Source: Kitasatospora sp. Root107 (lineage in GTDB: Bacteria; Actinomycetota; Actinomycetes; Streptomycetales; Streptomycetaceae). Taken from it: 64,000 bases of DNA. The stretch is taken from positions 62,001 through 126,000 of the forward strand of contig NZ_LMCT01000067.1 in the NCBI RefSeq assembly GCF_001424875.1. The letters are read 5' to 3'. The notes beneath the pieces were generated by a model that saw only the letters and a program-made list of their open reading frames with translations, did no database searches and had not been told where the DNA came from. Both the position numbers and the translations under genes were made by a program. Shown in pieces: positions 53,142 to 62,384 of the stretch (its first letter is position 1; each line of letters starts with the position of its first letter).

Positions 53142-54206
53142 TTGCAGGGTGCCGTAACCGTCTCGCCGTCCCAGGTCCCCGAGCTGTTGCTGGGCCTGGC
53201 CACCGTCAGGCCGGTGTTCCTGTGGGGCGCGCCCGGGATCGGGAAGTCCTCCCTGGTACGGGAGTTCGCCGACTCGCTGGGGCTGGAGTGCGTCAGCCTG
53301 ATCGGTACCCAGCTCGCGCCGGAGGACCTGATCGGTGTCCCGCAGATCACCGCCGAGGGCCGGTCCCGGTTCTGCCCGCCGGAGTCGATCGCCAGGGACG
53401 AGCCCTACTGCCTCTTCCTGGACGAGCTCAACGCGGCCACCCCGGACGTGCAGAAGGCGTTCTACTCGCTGATCCTGGACCGCCGGATCGGCTCGTACGA
53501 GCTGCCGCCCGGTTCGATCGTGATCGGCGCCGGGAACCGGTCCACCGACGGGGCGCTGGCCCGGCCGATGGCCTCGGCGCTGGTCAACCGCCTGGTCCAC
53601 GTGCACCTGCGGGCCAGTGCCACCGACTGGCTCAACTGGGCCGGGGCCAACGGCATTCACCCGTGGGTGCAGGACTACCTCACCGACCGTCCGGACCATC
53701 TGTGGTCCGCGCCGCCGAAGACCGAGGAGCCGTTCTCGACCCCCCGGGCCTGGCACATGCTCTCGGACAGCCTGCACTCCTTCGGGCCGACCCTGGACGA
53801 GCCGACCCTCAAGGTGCTCGCGCACGGCCTGCTCACCCCGCCGCACGCGGTGGCCTTCTGCGGCTACGCGAAGATCGTCCGCAACTCCTACGGCCTGGAC
53901 GCGATCCTCAAGGGCGACGCCCGCTGGCCGCACCGGCTGGAGGACCGCGACCTGCTCTACTACCTGGCCGACGCCTTCCGGGGCCGGCTGGTCAAGGAAC
54001 TGCCGGCCCGTAAGGAGCATGCCTCCAACTCCCTTCGGCAGACCGCCTTCCGGGCCAAGAGCCTGCTGGTCCAACTGGCCGAGATCTCGGTCGAGGTGGC
54101 GCAGACCGTGATCGCGGACGGCCCGGACGGGAACCCGGTGCTGCCCGCCTGGTTCCTGATCGAGGCGGCCCGCGACCTGCCGCGCCTGGTCGAGGCCCGT
54201 CGGTGA
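53142..54206 (+). CDS. MoxR-type AAA ATPase
   Basis: A 354-aa AAA+ chaperone-like ATPase. TTG 53142 is chosen because AAGGAG lies about ten bases upstream; the frame is open further up but Arg/Pro-rich. Walker A is G29-APGIGKS36, Walker B CLFLDELNAA, sensor-1 region VIGAGNRSTDG. The helical lid and C-terminal part are longer than usual. The stop overlaps the next gene (GTGA). MoxR proteins work with VWA proteins to assemble or disassemble partners, and the next gene encodes exactly such a protein. Confidence 0.9.
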   Translation: MQGAVTVSPSQVPELLLGLATVRPVFLWGAPGIGKSSLVREFADSLGLECVSLIGTQLAPEDLIGVPQITAEGRSRFCPPESIARDEPYCLFLDELNAATPDVQKAFYSLILDRRIGSYELPPGSIVIGAGNRSTDGALARPMASALVNRLVHVHLRASATDWLNWAGANGIHPWVQDYLTDRPDHLWSAPPKTEEPFSTPRAWHMLSDSLHSFGPTLDEPTLKVLAHGLLTPPHAVAFCGYAKIVRNSYGLDAILKGDARWPHRLEDRDLLYYLADAFRGRLVKELPARKEHASNSLRQTAFRAKSLLVQLAEISVEVAQTVIADGPDGNPVLPAWFLIEAARDLPRLVEARR

Positions 54207-55975
54207 AGCCCGCCGCCGCCCCCAAGGACCCGGCGGCCGAAGCGTTCACCGAAGGTCTCCGGCTGCTCCGGAACAACCACGCCTTCGCCGCCCTGAACGT
54301 CAGCATCTGCTGGGACGCGGACTGCGAGCACGCCCCGCCGGACGGCTGGGCCGTGGTCGACTCGGCCGGCACCGTGCACGCCAACCGCAAGCGCCGGGCC
54401 GAACCGGCCGAGTGGGCCTGGGTGTTGGCGCACTGCCTGCTCCACCTGGGCTTCGGCCACGTCCCCGCCGAGCGGGGCCGCCGCAACGCCCCGGACGAGT
54501 ACCTGCGGACCGCCCGGTGTGCCGTGGTGAACCGCTTCCTGGCCACCTTCCCGACCGGCCGCGCCCCGTTCGAACTGCCGCCCCCGGTCCCGTCCGGCGA
54601 CGAGGAGGAGCTGGCCGCCCGCTGGCGCCGGGACGGCCTGCCCCGGGTGCCCGGGGTGGCCGGTGGCGGGGCCGACCAACTGCTGGTGCCGTGGACCGGG
54701 GAGAGGGACCCCGAGGACTGGACCACGGCCTTCGCCGCCGCGCTCACCCGCACCATGTCCGCCGCGATGGACGTGGCGGGCGGCCGCCGCGAGGAGCTGA
54801 CGGGGGAGCGGCTGCCGGAGCGCCCCTGGACCAGGGCGCTCAACTGGTTCATCTCCTCCTATCCGCTGCTCGGCGGCATCGCCGCCGGGATCACCCTGGT
54901 CGCCGATGCCGAACTGGCCCGCGCCCAGGGCATCTCGGTGGCCGCCGTGAACGCGGAGGCCGGGGAGATCTACCTCAACCCGCTGCGTCACCACACCGAC
55001 GAGGAGTGGCGGTTCATCCTGGCGCACGAGATGCTGCACGCCGCCCTGCGGCACGGCGAGCGCTGCGGCGCCCGCGATCCGTACCTGTTCAACGTCGCGG
55101 CGGACTACGTGATCAACGGCTGGCTGCTGGAGATGGGCGTCGGCGAGATGCCCGAAGGACTGCTGCACGACCCGCAGTTGCAGGGCCTGTCGACCGAGGA
55201 GGTCTACGACCGGATCGTCCGGGACCAGCGCCGGATCCGTCGGCTCGCCACCCTGGCGGGCAAGGGCAAGTCCGACCTGATCGGTGAACGGCTGGGCCGC
55301 CCGCGCGACTACGTCGACCTGGACGACTTCTACCGGCGCGGCCTCCAGCAGGGTTTCGAACTGCACCGGCGCGACCGCGGCCTGCTCCCCTCCGGGCTGG
55401 TCGAGGAGATCCGCGCGCTCGCTCACCCGCCACTGCCCTGGGATGCCCGACTGGCCCGCTGGTTCGACGAGTTCGTGCCGTCCCCGCAGCCGGTCCGGAG
55501 CTACGCCCGGCCGTCCCGCCGCCAGGCCGCCACCCCCGGCATTCCGCGCGCCGGGCACTACTACCCGCCCGAGGAGGTGGCTCGCTGCACCTTCGGAGTG
55601 GTGCTGGACACCTCGGGTTCGATGAGCCGTCAGCTGCTCGGCAAGGCACTCGGCGCGATCGCCTCGTACGCCGCTGCCAGGGACGTCACCGCCGCCCGGG
55701 TGGTGTTCTGCGACGCCGCCCCGCACGACGCCGGGTACCTGCCCACCGACGAGATCGCCGGCCGGGTCCGGGTCCGCGGCCGGGGTGGCACCGTCCTCCA
55801 GCCGGGTGTGGACCTGCTCGAGCGGGCCGAGGACTTCCCGCCCGGGGCCCCGGTCCTGCTGATCACCGACGGCGAGTGCGACGTGCTCCGGGTCCGCCGC
55901 GAGCACGCGTACCTGGTCCCGCAGGGCGCGGGGCTCCCGTTCACCCCGCGCGGCCCGGTCTTCCGGATGCGCTGA
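54203..55975 (+). CDS. Zincin-like and VWA-domain protein (DUF2201-like)
   Basis: A 590-aa partner of the MoxR ATPase, coupled by a 4-base overlap. The N-terminal half contains a degenerate zincin-like AHCLLHLGFGH (about 75-85) and a full H275-E276-M-L-H279 zinc motif in LAHEMLHAALRHGER, which matches putative metallopeptidase DUF2201. The C-terminal third is a VWA domain with the MIDAS motif D469-T-S471-G-S473 and LLITDGECD. This ATPase/VWA layout parallels RavA-ViaA. No signal peptide or membrane helix, so it is cytosolic. Substrate unknown. Confidence 0.88.
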   Translation: MKPAAAPKDPAAEAFTEGLRLLRNNHAFAALNVSICWDADCEHAPPDGWAVVDSAGTVHANRKRRAEPAEWAWVLAHCLLHLGFGHVPAERGRRNAPDEYLRTARCAVVNRFLATFPTGRAPFELPPPVPSGDEEELAARWRRDGLPRVPGVAGGGADQLLVPWTGERDPEDWTTAFAAALTRTMSAAMDVAGGRREELTGERLPERPWTRALNWFISSYPLLGGIAAGITLVADAELARAQGISVAAVNAEAGEIYLNPLRHHTDEEWRFILAHEMLHAALRHGERCGARDPYLFNVAADYVINGWLLEMGVGEMPEGLLHDPQLQGLSTEEVYDRIVRDQRRIRRLATLAGKGKSDLIGERLGRPRDYVDLDDFYRRGLQQGFELHRRDRGLLPSGLVEEIRALAHPPLPWDARLARWFDEFVPSPQPVRSYARPSRRQAATPGIPRAGHYYPPEEVARCTFGVVLDTSGSMSRQLLGKALGAIASYAAARDVTAARVVFCDAAPHDAGYLPTDEIAGRVRVRGRGGTVLQPGVDLLERAEDFPPGAPVLLITDGECDVLRVRREHAYLVPQGAGLPFTPRGPVFRMR

Positions 55976-55993
55976 TGACCGGCCGACGGAGCG

Positions 55994-56728
55994 TCAGAGC
56001 CCGGCCAGCGCGTGCAGCACGTCCCGGCTGTCCATCAGCAGCGCCTGCCGGACGGTCTCCCGGTCGGGCGCCACGGCCTTGCCCTCCTGGTACGAGCCCG
56101 ACCAGCTCAGGTAGTACGTCAGCCCGCCGTCCCGGACGTACAGCACCTGGGTGAGGTAGTGCCAGGTCCGGTCCGAGCTGCTCCGGTCGTCCAGGTAGCC
56201 GACGTACGCCTGGTCACCCAGGTCGGGGACCTCGGTGATCAGGTACTTCCGCTGCCGCAGCCCGGACTTCTGGGCCTCGAACTCGGCCCGGGGGTTCACC
56301 TTCCGGTGCAGCTGCGCCTGCATGTAGAGCGAGGAGTGCTCGGTCTCCCCGGCGCTCTTCTTCAGGTACTGGCTGCAGTACATGTCGTCCAGCGCCGCGT
56401 GCCGGGTCGAGTAGTGGTACGGCGTGCCGGACTGCGCGGGGTAGAGCTGGGTGAAGCGGCTCAGCCGGGCGGTGGCGCAGAGGTCGTCGACCACCCGGTA
56501 GCTGCCGATCTCGGGGGCAGGGCCGTCCGGCAGGGTGACCAGGCCCGGTACGGTCAGCACCGCGACGGCCCAGATCGCCGAGGTCAGCAACGCGCTCAGG
56601 ACTCCCCAGAGCAGCGGCCGGCGCCGGGGGCGGGCGGTGGCCCGGGGCGGCGGCCCGTAGGGCGGCGGGGTGGAGCGGCCAGGGAACGCCGGACCGGTGT
56701 CCGTCGGCGTCGGCAGCTGATGCGACAT
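55994..56728 (-). CDS. Membrane-anchored hypothetical protein
   Basis: A 244-aa protein with a Pro-rich cytosolic N-terminus (FPGRSTPPPYGPPPRA), one membrane helix (LLWGVLSALLTSAIWAVAVLTV) and an extracellular domain with two Cys. ATG 56728 follows GGGGG; the TTG at 56743 is less likely. Proteins of this shape are common in streptomycetes and lack known roles. It ends 18 bases from the convergent VWA gene. Confidence 0.78.
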   Translation of the reverse strand: MSHQLPTPTDTGPAFPGRSTPPPYGPPPRATARPRRRPLLWGVLSALLTSAIWAVAVLTVPGLVTLPDGPAPEIGSYRVVDDLCATARLSRFTQLYPAQSGTPYHYSTRHAALDDMYCSQYLKKSAGETEHSSLYMQAQLHRKVNPRAEFEAQKSGLRQRKYLITEVPDLGDQAYVGYLDDRSSSDRTWHYLTQVLYVRDGGLTYYLSWSGSYQEGKAVAPDRETVRQALLMDSRDVLHALAGL

Positions 56729-56828
56729 CTGATGAGCCCCCAACCGGGATGCGTGCTGGCCACGTCGCAGCGAACCCTATCGGTGTGCGCAAGGTGGCAG
56801 AGGGTGAGAAAACCCCCGGACAGACGCC

Positions 56829-56862
56829 GACAGGCGCCGTAGCCGAAGCTACGACGCCTGTC
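56829..56862 (-). terminator. Terminator hairpin of rpsT
   Basis: A 15-bp stem with one mismatch and a four-base loop. On the minus strand it is followed by a TTTTC tract. The remaining 56729-57018 gap shows nothing else. Confidence 0.6.
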
Positions 56863-57018
56863 GTGTACCGCACCCGCGTGGCGAACGCAGGCCGCGTGCG
56901 GTACGGAGTTTCTTTACGCCTCACGAGTTCCGGATAGAGGGCCGGAAAGTTGACGTGAGGGCTGGTCGTCGGAGGCGGGTAGAGGGCCGCCTGGCCCGTC
57001 GACCGGGGTGGCCTGGAA

Positions 57019-57276
57019 TCAGGCCGAGACGAGCTTGGTGACCGCGGACTTCTTGTTGGCGGCCTGGTTCTTGTGGATGATGCCCTTGCTCGCAGCCTTG
57101 TCGAGCGCCTTGGAGGCGGCCCGGGCGAGCTCGGTGGCCTTCGCGGTGTCGCCGGCAGCGGCGGCCTCGCGGGCCTTGCGCACAGCGGTCTTCAGCGAGG
57201 ACTTGACGGCCTTGTTACGCAGGCGCGCCTTCTCGTTGGTCTTGTTGCGCTTGATCTGGGACTTGATGTTCGCCAC
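57019..57276 (-). CDS. rpsT: 30S ribosomal protein S20
   Basis: 85-aa basic S20 starting MANIKSQIKRNKTNEKARLRN and ending HKNQAANKKSAVTKLVSA, all helical as expected. ATG 57276 is preceded by AAGACTGAGG. It lies between the holA-side accessory block and lepA, as in other streptomycetes. Confidence 0.98.
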   Translation of the reverse strand: MANIKSQIKRNKTNEKARLRNKAVKSSLKTAVRKAREAAAAGDTAKATELARAASKALDKAASKGIIHKNQAANKKSAVTKLVSA

Positions 57277-57400
57277 GAAATAGCCTCAGTCTTGAGTCGA
57301 GATTGAACGGGTTGCACCGAGCGCGGCAGGCTGAGAGGGCATGCCGGTGCCAGGTGCAGCGGCCAACGCTACCAAAGTCGGCAGCCCCAGCCCAAACCGG

Positions 57401-57706
57401 CTACGCCGTGAGCAGAGCCTCGCCGTAGTGCTCGACCTCGGGGAACGGCTCGTAGAAGCGGTGCAGCAGCTCGCGCCACTGCTGGTACTCGGCCGAACCG
57501 CGGAAACCCTCGGTGTGGTCCGCCAGGGTCTCCCACTCCACCTGGAGCAGGAACCGCGAGCTCCGGCCCTGGTCCAGGCAGCGGCGCAGCTCCAGCGAGC
57601 GGAAGCCCCGCTGGACCGCGATCAGTGGCCGGGCCTCGGTGAAGGCGGCCAAAAAGTCCTCCTCCTGGCCGGGACGGACGTCGAGCAGTGCGCTTTCCAA
57701 GATCAT
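57401..57706 (-). CDS. Antibiotic-biosynthesis-monooxygenase (ABM) fold protein
   Basis: A 101-aa single ABM domain (dimeric alpha+beta barrel). The MILESALLDVRPGQEEDF start, SRFLLQVEWETLADHTEGFRGS middle and HRFYEPFPEVEHY end match the small stand-alone type. ATG 57706 follows AGGATC. It could be a haem-degrading or quinol-type monooxygenase or only a binding protein. No cofactor gene is adjacent. Confidence 0.88.
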   Translation of the reverse strand: MILESALLDVRPGQEEDFLAAFTEARPLIAVQRGFRSLELRRCLDQGRSSRFLLQVEWETLADHTEGFRGSAEYQQWRELLHRFYEPFPEVEHYGEALLTA

Positions 57707-57892
57707 GAGAGCTGATCCTGTCCGACCCCGGCGGACAACGGAAGAGCTGGACACCGTACTGGTCCGGGCTCGTGGGAAGATGGCAGGAACCATTTCGATC
57801 GGACGAGACCGTCCGGTCCCGGGAAGCCGCTCGGCGCCGTCAGCGTCGGGCCGGAGCGCCCGGCCCCCGGACCAACGGAGAATCGGACCAAG

Positions 57893-59764
57893 GTGCCCGC
57901 GACCCCCAGCAATGTGCCACAGCCCAGCCGTACCGACCCGGCGCTGATCCGCAACTTCTGCATCATCGCCCACATCGACCACGGCAAGTCCACCCTCGCC
58001 GACCGGATGCTCCAGATCACCGGCGTGGTGGACCCCCGGCAGATGCGCGCCCAGTACCTCGACCGGATGGACATCGAGCGCGAGCGCGGCATCACCATCA
58101 AGTCGCAGGCGGTCCGCCTCCCGTGGGCGCCGAAGACTGGTGAGAACACCGGCACGACCCACATCCTGAACATGATCGACACCCCGGGCCACGTGGACTT
58201 CACGTACGAGGTGTCCCGTTCGCTGGCCGCCTGCGAGGGCACCATCCTCGTGGTGGACGCCGCCCAGGGCATCGAGGCGCAGACCCTCGCCAACCTGTAC
58301 CTGGCGCTGGAGAACAACCTCACGATCATCCCGGTCCTCAACAAGATCGACCTGCCGGCCGCCCAGCCGGAGAAGTACGCCGCCGAGATCGCGCACATCA
58401 TCGGCTGCGAGCCGGAGGACGTCCTCAAGGTCAGCGCCAAGAGCGGCCTCGGTGTGCCGGAGCTGCTCGACCACGTGGTCGCGAAGATCCCCGCCCCGGT
58501 CGGCGTGAAGGACGCCCCGGCCCGCGCGATGATCTTCGACTCGGTCTACGACACCTACCGTGGCGTGGTCACCTACGTCCGCGTGGTCGACGGTGAGCTC
58601 ACCAAGCGCGAGCGCATCCAGATGATGTCCACGGGTGCGACGCACGAGCTGCTGGAGATCGGCGTCATCTCGCCCGAGCCGAAGGTCTCGGACGGCCTCG
58701 GCGTCGGCGAGGTGGGCTACATCATCACCGGTGTGAAGGACGTCCGGCAGTCCAAGGTCGGTGACACCATCACCTCGATGCACAAGGGTGCGACCGAGGC
58801 GCTGGGCGGCTACAAGGAGCCGCGCCCGATGGTGTTCTCCGGCCTCTACCCGCTGGACGGCAGCGACTACCCGCTGCTGCGCGACGCCCTCGACAAGCTC
58901 CAGCTGAACGACGCCGCCCTGGTGTTCGAGCCGGAGACCTCGGTCGCGCTGGGCTTCGGCTACCGTTGTGGCTTCCTCGGCCTGCTGCACCTGGAGATCG
59001 TCCGGGAGCGGCTGGAGCGCGAGTTCAACCTCGACCTGATCTCCACCGCCCCGAACGTGGTCTACCGGGTGGTGATGGAGGACGGCAGCGAGCACACCGT
59101 CACCAACCCGAGCGAGTTCCCCACCGGCAAGATCTCCGAGGTGCACGAGCCGGTGGTCAAGGGTTCCATCCTGGTGCCGAACGAGTTCGTCGGCCCGGTC
59201 ATGGAGCTCTGCCAGGCCCGCCGCGGCAACATGCAGGGCATGGACTACCTCTCCGAGGAGCGGGTGGAGCTGCGCTACACCCTGCCGCTCGCCGAGATCG
59301 TCTTCGACTTCTTCGACATCCTGAAGTCCAAGACCCGTGGTTACGGCTCCTTCGACTACGAGCCGATCGGCGAGCAGACGGCCGATCTGGTCAAGGTCGA
59401 CATCCTGCTGCACGGTGATGCGGTCGACGCGTTCTCCGCGATCGTGCACAAGGACAAGGCGTACGGCTACGGCATCATGATGGCCGGCAAGCTGCAGAAG
59501 CTGATCCCGCGTCAGCAGTTCGAGGTGCCGATCCAGGCGGCCATCGGCTCCCGGGTGATCGCCCGTGAGACGGTCCGCGCGATCCGCAAGGACGTCCTCG
59601 CCAAGTGCTACGGCGGTGACATCTCGCGTAAGCGGAAGCTGCTGGAGAAGCAGAAGGAGGGCAAGAAGCGGATGAAGATGGTCGGCCGGGTGGAGGTCCC
59701 GCAGGAGGCCTTCATCGCCGCGCTGTCCACCGACGCGGATGCTCCCAAGGGCGAGAAGAAGTAG
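57893..59764 (+). CDS. lepA: Elongation factor 4 (LepA)
   Basis: Ribosome-bound translational GTPase that back-translocates or aids initiation and assembly. The 623-aa protein has AHIDHGKST (G1), RGITIKSQ (G2), DTPGHVDF (G3), NKID (G4) and the unique LepA C-terminal domain with GKLQKLIPRQQFEVPIQAAIG and CYGGDISRKRKLLEKQK. GTG 57893 has a weak purine-rich upstream region. It ends just before a strong bidirectional hairpin. Confidence 0.98.
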   Translation: MPATPSNVPQPSRTDPALIRNFCIIAHIDHGKSTLADRMLQITGVVDPRQMRAQYLDRMDIERERGITIKSQAVRLPWAPKTGENTGTTHILNMIDTPGHVDFTYEVSRSLAACEGTILVVDAAQGIEAQTLANLYLALENNLTIIPVLNKIDLPAAQPEKYAAEIAHIIGCEPEDVLKVSAKSGLGVPELLDHVVAKIPAPVGVKDAPARAMIFDSVYDTYRGVVTYVRVVDGELTKRERIQMMSTGATHELLEIGVISPEPKVSDGLGVGEVGYIITGVKDVRQSKVGDTITSMHKGATEALGGYKEPRPMVFSGLYPLDGSDYPLLRDALDKLQLNDAALVFEPETSVALGFGYRCGFLGLLHLEIVRERLEREFNLDLISTAPNVVYRVVMEDGSEHTVTNPSEFPTGKISEVHEPVVKGSILVPNEFVGPVMELCQARRGNMQGMDYLSEERVELRYTLPLAEIVFDFFDILKSKTRGYGSFDYEPIGEQTADLVKVDILLHGDAVDAFSAIVHKDKAYGYGIMMAGKLQKLIPRQQFEVPIQAAIGSRVIARETVRAIRKDVLAKCYGGDISRKRKLLEKQKEGKKRMKMVGRVEVPQEAFIAALSTDADAPKGEKK

Positions 59765-59767
59765 CCC

Positions 59768-59813
59768 GTACGCCGAAGGGCCCGGTCCACGAGGACCGGG
59801 CCCTTCGGCGTAC
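59768..59813. terminator. Bidirectional terminator between lepA and the FAD oxidoreductase gene
   Basis: A perfect 21-bp stem (59768-59788 with 59793-59813) with the loop ACGA, placed three bases after the lepA stop and two bases before the convergent stop codon. Confidence 0.9.
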
Positions 59814-59815
59814 CG

Positions 59816-60889
59816 TCAGCGCAGCTGCCACAGGACGCCGGTGACGATGAGGCTCTTCACCAGCCGCGCTGCGGTCCCGGTCAGGGCGCTCGGCTTCATC
59901 GAGTCGTCCTTGCGGACCATCTGGACCAGGCCGTCCTTGCGGCCCAGGCTCAGGCAGTGCACCACGTAGCCGTAGTGGAACGGCTTGTCGGTCTTCCCGG
60001 TGAGCAGCTTGCCCAGGTAGAGGCCCATCGGCTGGGCGGTGGCGCAGCTCATCCGCAGCTCGCCGACGCCCTCGACCACGACCTGGGCCGCGTCGCCGAT
60101 CACGTACACGTCGGGGTGGCTGACCGAGCGCAGGTGGCCGTCCACCACCGCGCGGCCGTCGGGGGTGACGGTCAGCCCGGCCTCGGCGGCCAGCTCGCGC
60201 GGTTCCATCGAGGCGGCCCAGCCGACCAGGTCGGCGTCGATGGTGCCCTGGTCGGTACGGAGCCCGGCCTCGGTCACGGCGGTGACGGCCGACTGGTCGT
60301 GCACCTGGACCCCGAGACGCCCGAACACCTTCCGGATGTGGGCCTGGCCCTTGGCCGAGAGCCAACCGCCGACCTGGCCGGCCGCCACGATCCGGACCTG
60401 CCAGGCGGGGTGCGCCTCGGCCAGCTCGGCGGCCATCTCGATACCGGTCGGGCCGCCGCCGACCACCGCGACGGTGCCGGGCTTCGCGGCGGTGCGCATC
60501 CGCTCGGCCAGTTCGGCAGCCCGCTCGGCGGGGTAGGCGTGCTCGGCCGCGCCGGGGATGCCGTGCAGCGCGGTGCGGCTGCCCAGCGCGTACACCAGGG
60601 TGTCGTAGCTCAGCGCCTCGCCGGAGTCCAGGAAGACCTTGTGCCCGGCCAGGTCGATCTCGGTGACCCGGGCCTGGCGGTGGGTCACCTGACGGCCCCG
60701 CACCACCTCGGCCAGGGCCGGACGGTGCTCGGGCAGCCCGGCCGCGGCCTCGTGCTGGCGGACCCGGTGCAGGAACCGGCTCTCCGGCGCGACCAGGGTG
60801 ACCCGGTGCTGCTTGCCGATCCGGGTGGCCGCCGCCAGGCCCGCGTAGCCGGCGCCGATCACGACGATGTGCTGCTGCTGACCGGTCAT
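59816..60889 (-). CDS. FAD-dependent NAD(P)H oxidoreductase (NDH-2-like)
   Basis: A 357-aa flavoprotein with an FAD site (HIVVIGAGYAGLAAATRIG), an NAD(P) site (VAVVGGGPTGIEMAAELA) and the VYVIGDAAQ motif. It resembles type II NADH dehydrogenases but lacks a clear membrane helix at the end. ATG 60889 has AGGAGG eight bases upstream. It lies behind an ECF41 sigma factor gene, and a matching ECF41-type promoter is positioned before it. This matches the known habit of ECF41 factors to control a neighbouring oxidoreductase. Confidence 0.92.
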   Translation of the reverse strand: MTGQQQHIVVIGAGYAGLAAATRIGKQHRVTLVAPESRFLHRVRQHEAAAGLPEHRPALAEVVRGRQVTHRQARVTEIDLAGHKVFLDSGEALSYDTLVYALGSRTALHGIPGAAEHAYPAERAAELAERMRTAAKPGTVAVVGGGPTGIEMAAELAEAHPAWQVRIVAAGQVGGWLSAKGQAHIRKVFGRLGVQVHDQSAVTAVTEAGLRTDQGTIDADLVGWAASMEPRELAAEAGLTVTPDGRAVVDGHLRSVSHPDVYVIGDAAQVVVEGVGELRMSCATAQPMGLYLGKLLTGKTDKPFHYGYVVHCLSLGRKDGLVQMVRKDDSMKPSALTGTAARLVKSLIVTGVLWQLR

Positions 60890-60930
60890 CTCGTCCTCCT
60901 GCGAAGCGTGTGTGCTGCTTTCGGAAGGTG

Positions 60931-60957
60931 GACGACGCAGCCGGTCAGCTTGTGACA
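60931..60957 (-). promoter_or_regulatory. ECF41-type promoter for the oxidoreductase gene
   Basis: On the minus strand TGTCACA (60957-60951) is followed after 16 bases by CGTC (60934-60931). This matches the -35 and -10 elements reported for ECF41 sigma factors, 41 bases before the ATG at 60889. Confidence 0.7.
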
Positions 60958-61844
60958 GTGAGCTGGGTCACATGGGTCAGCTTCTCCGGATTGAGCGCCA
61001 CGTACGCCGCGGTGATCCGCCCGTCGGTCACCTGGAAGGCCAGCACACCGGCGATCCGGCCCTCGGCGTCGTGCCAGGCCAGGCCCGCTTCGCCGTTCAC
61101 CAGGACGGGGCTGGTGAAGTAGCCGCTGTCCGGGCCGAGCCACTTGGTGGTCAGGCCGCGCACCAGGCGGGAGACCTTGTCGGCGCCGAGTACCGCGCGG
61201 GCGCCGGCCGTGACCACGCCGCCGCCGTCGGAGTGCCAGACCACGTCCGGGTCCAGCACGGCGAGCAGCCCCTGGATGTCGCCCTCGGCGGCGGCCGCCG
61301 CGAAGGCGTGCACCACCTGGCGGTGCGCCGCCGGATCGACCCGGCCCCGGTGGCCGCGCTCGCGGACCCGGCGGCGGGCCCGGGAGGCCAACTGCCGGGC
61401 GGCGTCCGGGGTGCGGTCCAGCGAGCAGGCGATCTCCTCGAAGCCGACCGCGAACACGTCGTGCAGCACGAAGGCGGTCCGCTCGGCCGGGGTGAGCTCC
61501 TCCAGCACCGCGAGCAGCGCGATCGACACCTCGTCGCCGAGCTCGGCGATCCGGTCGGGGGTGCTCTCCTCGGCGACCAGCGGCTCGGGCAGCCATTCGC
61601 CGTAGTACGCCTCGCGGCGCACCCGGGCCGAGCCCAGCTGGTCGTAGCAGAGCCGGGTGACGACGGTGGTCAGGTACGCACGCGGCTCGTCGACCGTGCT
61701 CCGCTCGGTGGAGCGCCAGCGCAGCCACGCCTCCTGCAGCACGTCCTCGGCGTCGGTCACCGAACCGAGCAGCCGGTAGGCCACCGAGCCCAGGTAGCGC
61801 CGCAGCGACTCGAAGACATCCACCCCTGATGCGTCGTCAATCAC
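60945..61844 (-). CDS. sigJ: ECF41-type RNA polymerase sigma factor (SigJ-like)
   Basis: A 299-aa sigma factor with sigma2 (RYLGSVAYRLLGSVTDAEDVLQEAWLRW, in parts), sigma4 (LTPAERTAFVLHDVFAVGFEEIA) and the long C-terminal SnoaL-like domain (from about 175) that marks ECF41. That domain acts as a built-in regulator instead of an anti-sigma factor. GTG 61844 is used. The gene follows the marR-like gene by 18 bases and precedes the oxidoreductase by 55. The C-terminal domain keeps the WHSDGGG and NPEKLTHV segments typical of the group. Confidence 0.92.
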   Translation of the reverse strand: MIDDASGVDVFESLRRYLGSVAYRLLGSVTDAEDVLQEAWLRWRSTERSTVDEPRAYLTTVVTRLCYDQLGSARVRREAYYGEWLPEPLVAEESTPDRIAELGDEVSIALLAVLEELTPAERTAFVLHDVFAVGFEEIACSLDRTPDAARQLASRARRRVRERGHRGRVDPAAHRQVVHAFAAAAAEGDIQGLLAVLDPDVVWHSDGGGVVTAGARAVLGADKVSRLVRGLTTKWLGPDSGYFTSPVLVNGEAGLAWHDAEGRIAGVLAFQVTDGRITAAYVALNPEKLTHVTQLTVTS

Positions 61845-61862
61845 GACCGGAACCGTACCCGA

Positions 61863-62366
61863 TCAGTGCGTGGCCGATGCCAGCAGACGCCGCAGCAGGT
61901 CGTCCAGGGTGGCCCGCTCCTCGGGGGAGAGCACGGCGAGCGTCTCCTCGTAGATCGCCACCCCGGGGTCGACGGCGCGGTCCACCAGCGCCAGCCCCTC
62001 CGGGGTGAGGGTGATCCGCAGGCCCCGGCGGTCGTGCGGGTCGGGGGAGCGGGTGATCAGGCCGGCCCGCTCCAGCTTGTCCAGCCGCCCGGTCATCCCG
62101 CCGGTGGTGAGCATCAGAGTGGCCGTCAGCTCACGGGGCGAGAGCGTGTACGGGGCGCCGGAGCGGCGCAGGGTGCCGATCACGTCGAACTCGCCCTTGG
62201 CGATGCCGTGTGCCGCATGGGCCTGACCGAGCCGGTCGGTCATGGTGCGGGAGATCCGGAAGATCCGGCCGAAGACGGCCATCGCCTCGGTGGGGAGGTC
62301 GGGGCGGACCTCGTTCCACTGGCCGGTGATGGCGTCCACGGCGTCGGGGCGAGGGGTGCTGTCCAT
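61863..62366 (-). CDS. MarR family transcriptional regulator
   Basis: A 167-aa winged-helix repressor. The HTH and wing are visible in LSPRELTATLMLTTGGMTGRLDKLERAGLI (in parts) and SPDPHDRRGLRITLTPEG. It is divergent from an EamA transporter gene with a 73-bp gap holding three direct repeats that look like its operators, so it probably represses the transporter and itself. On its other side sigJ follows 18 bases after its stop. Confidence 0.94.
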   Translation of the reverse strand: MDSTPRPDAVDAITGQWNEVRPDLPTEAMAVFGRIFRISRTMTDRLGQAHAAHGIAKGEFDVIGTLRRSGAPYTLSPRELTATLMLTTGGMTGRLDKLERAGLITRSPDPHDRRGLRITLTPEGLALVDRAVDPGVAIYEETLAVLSPEERATLDDLLRRLLASATH

Positions 62367-62384
62367 GGGGAAAGTCTGGCACAG

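Noticed and set aside
49753..55975. The accessory block as a complete natural-product gene cluster
   Set aside because: There is no core biosynthetic enzyme (PKS, NRPS, terpene, RiPP precursor or cyclase). The MoxR/VWA pair is divergent and unrelated in type.
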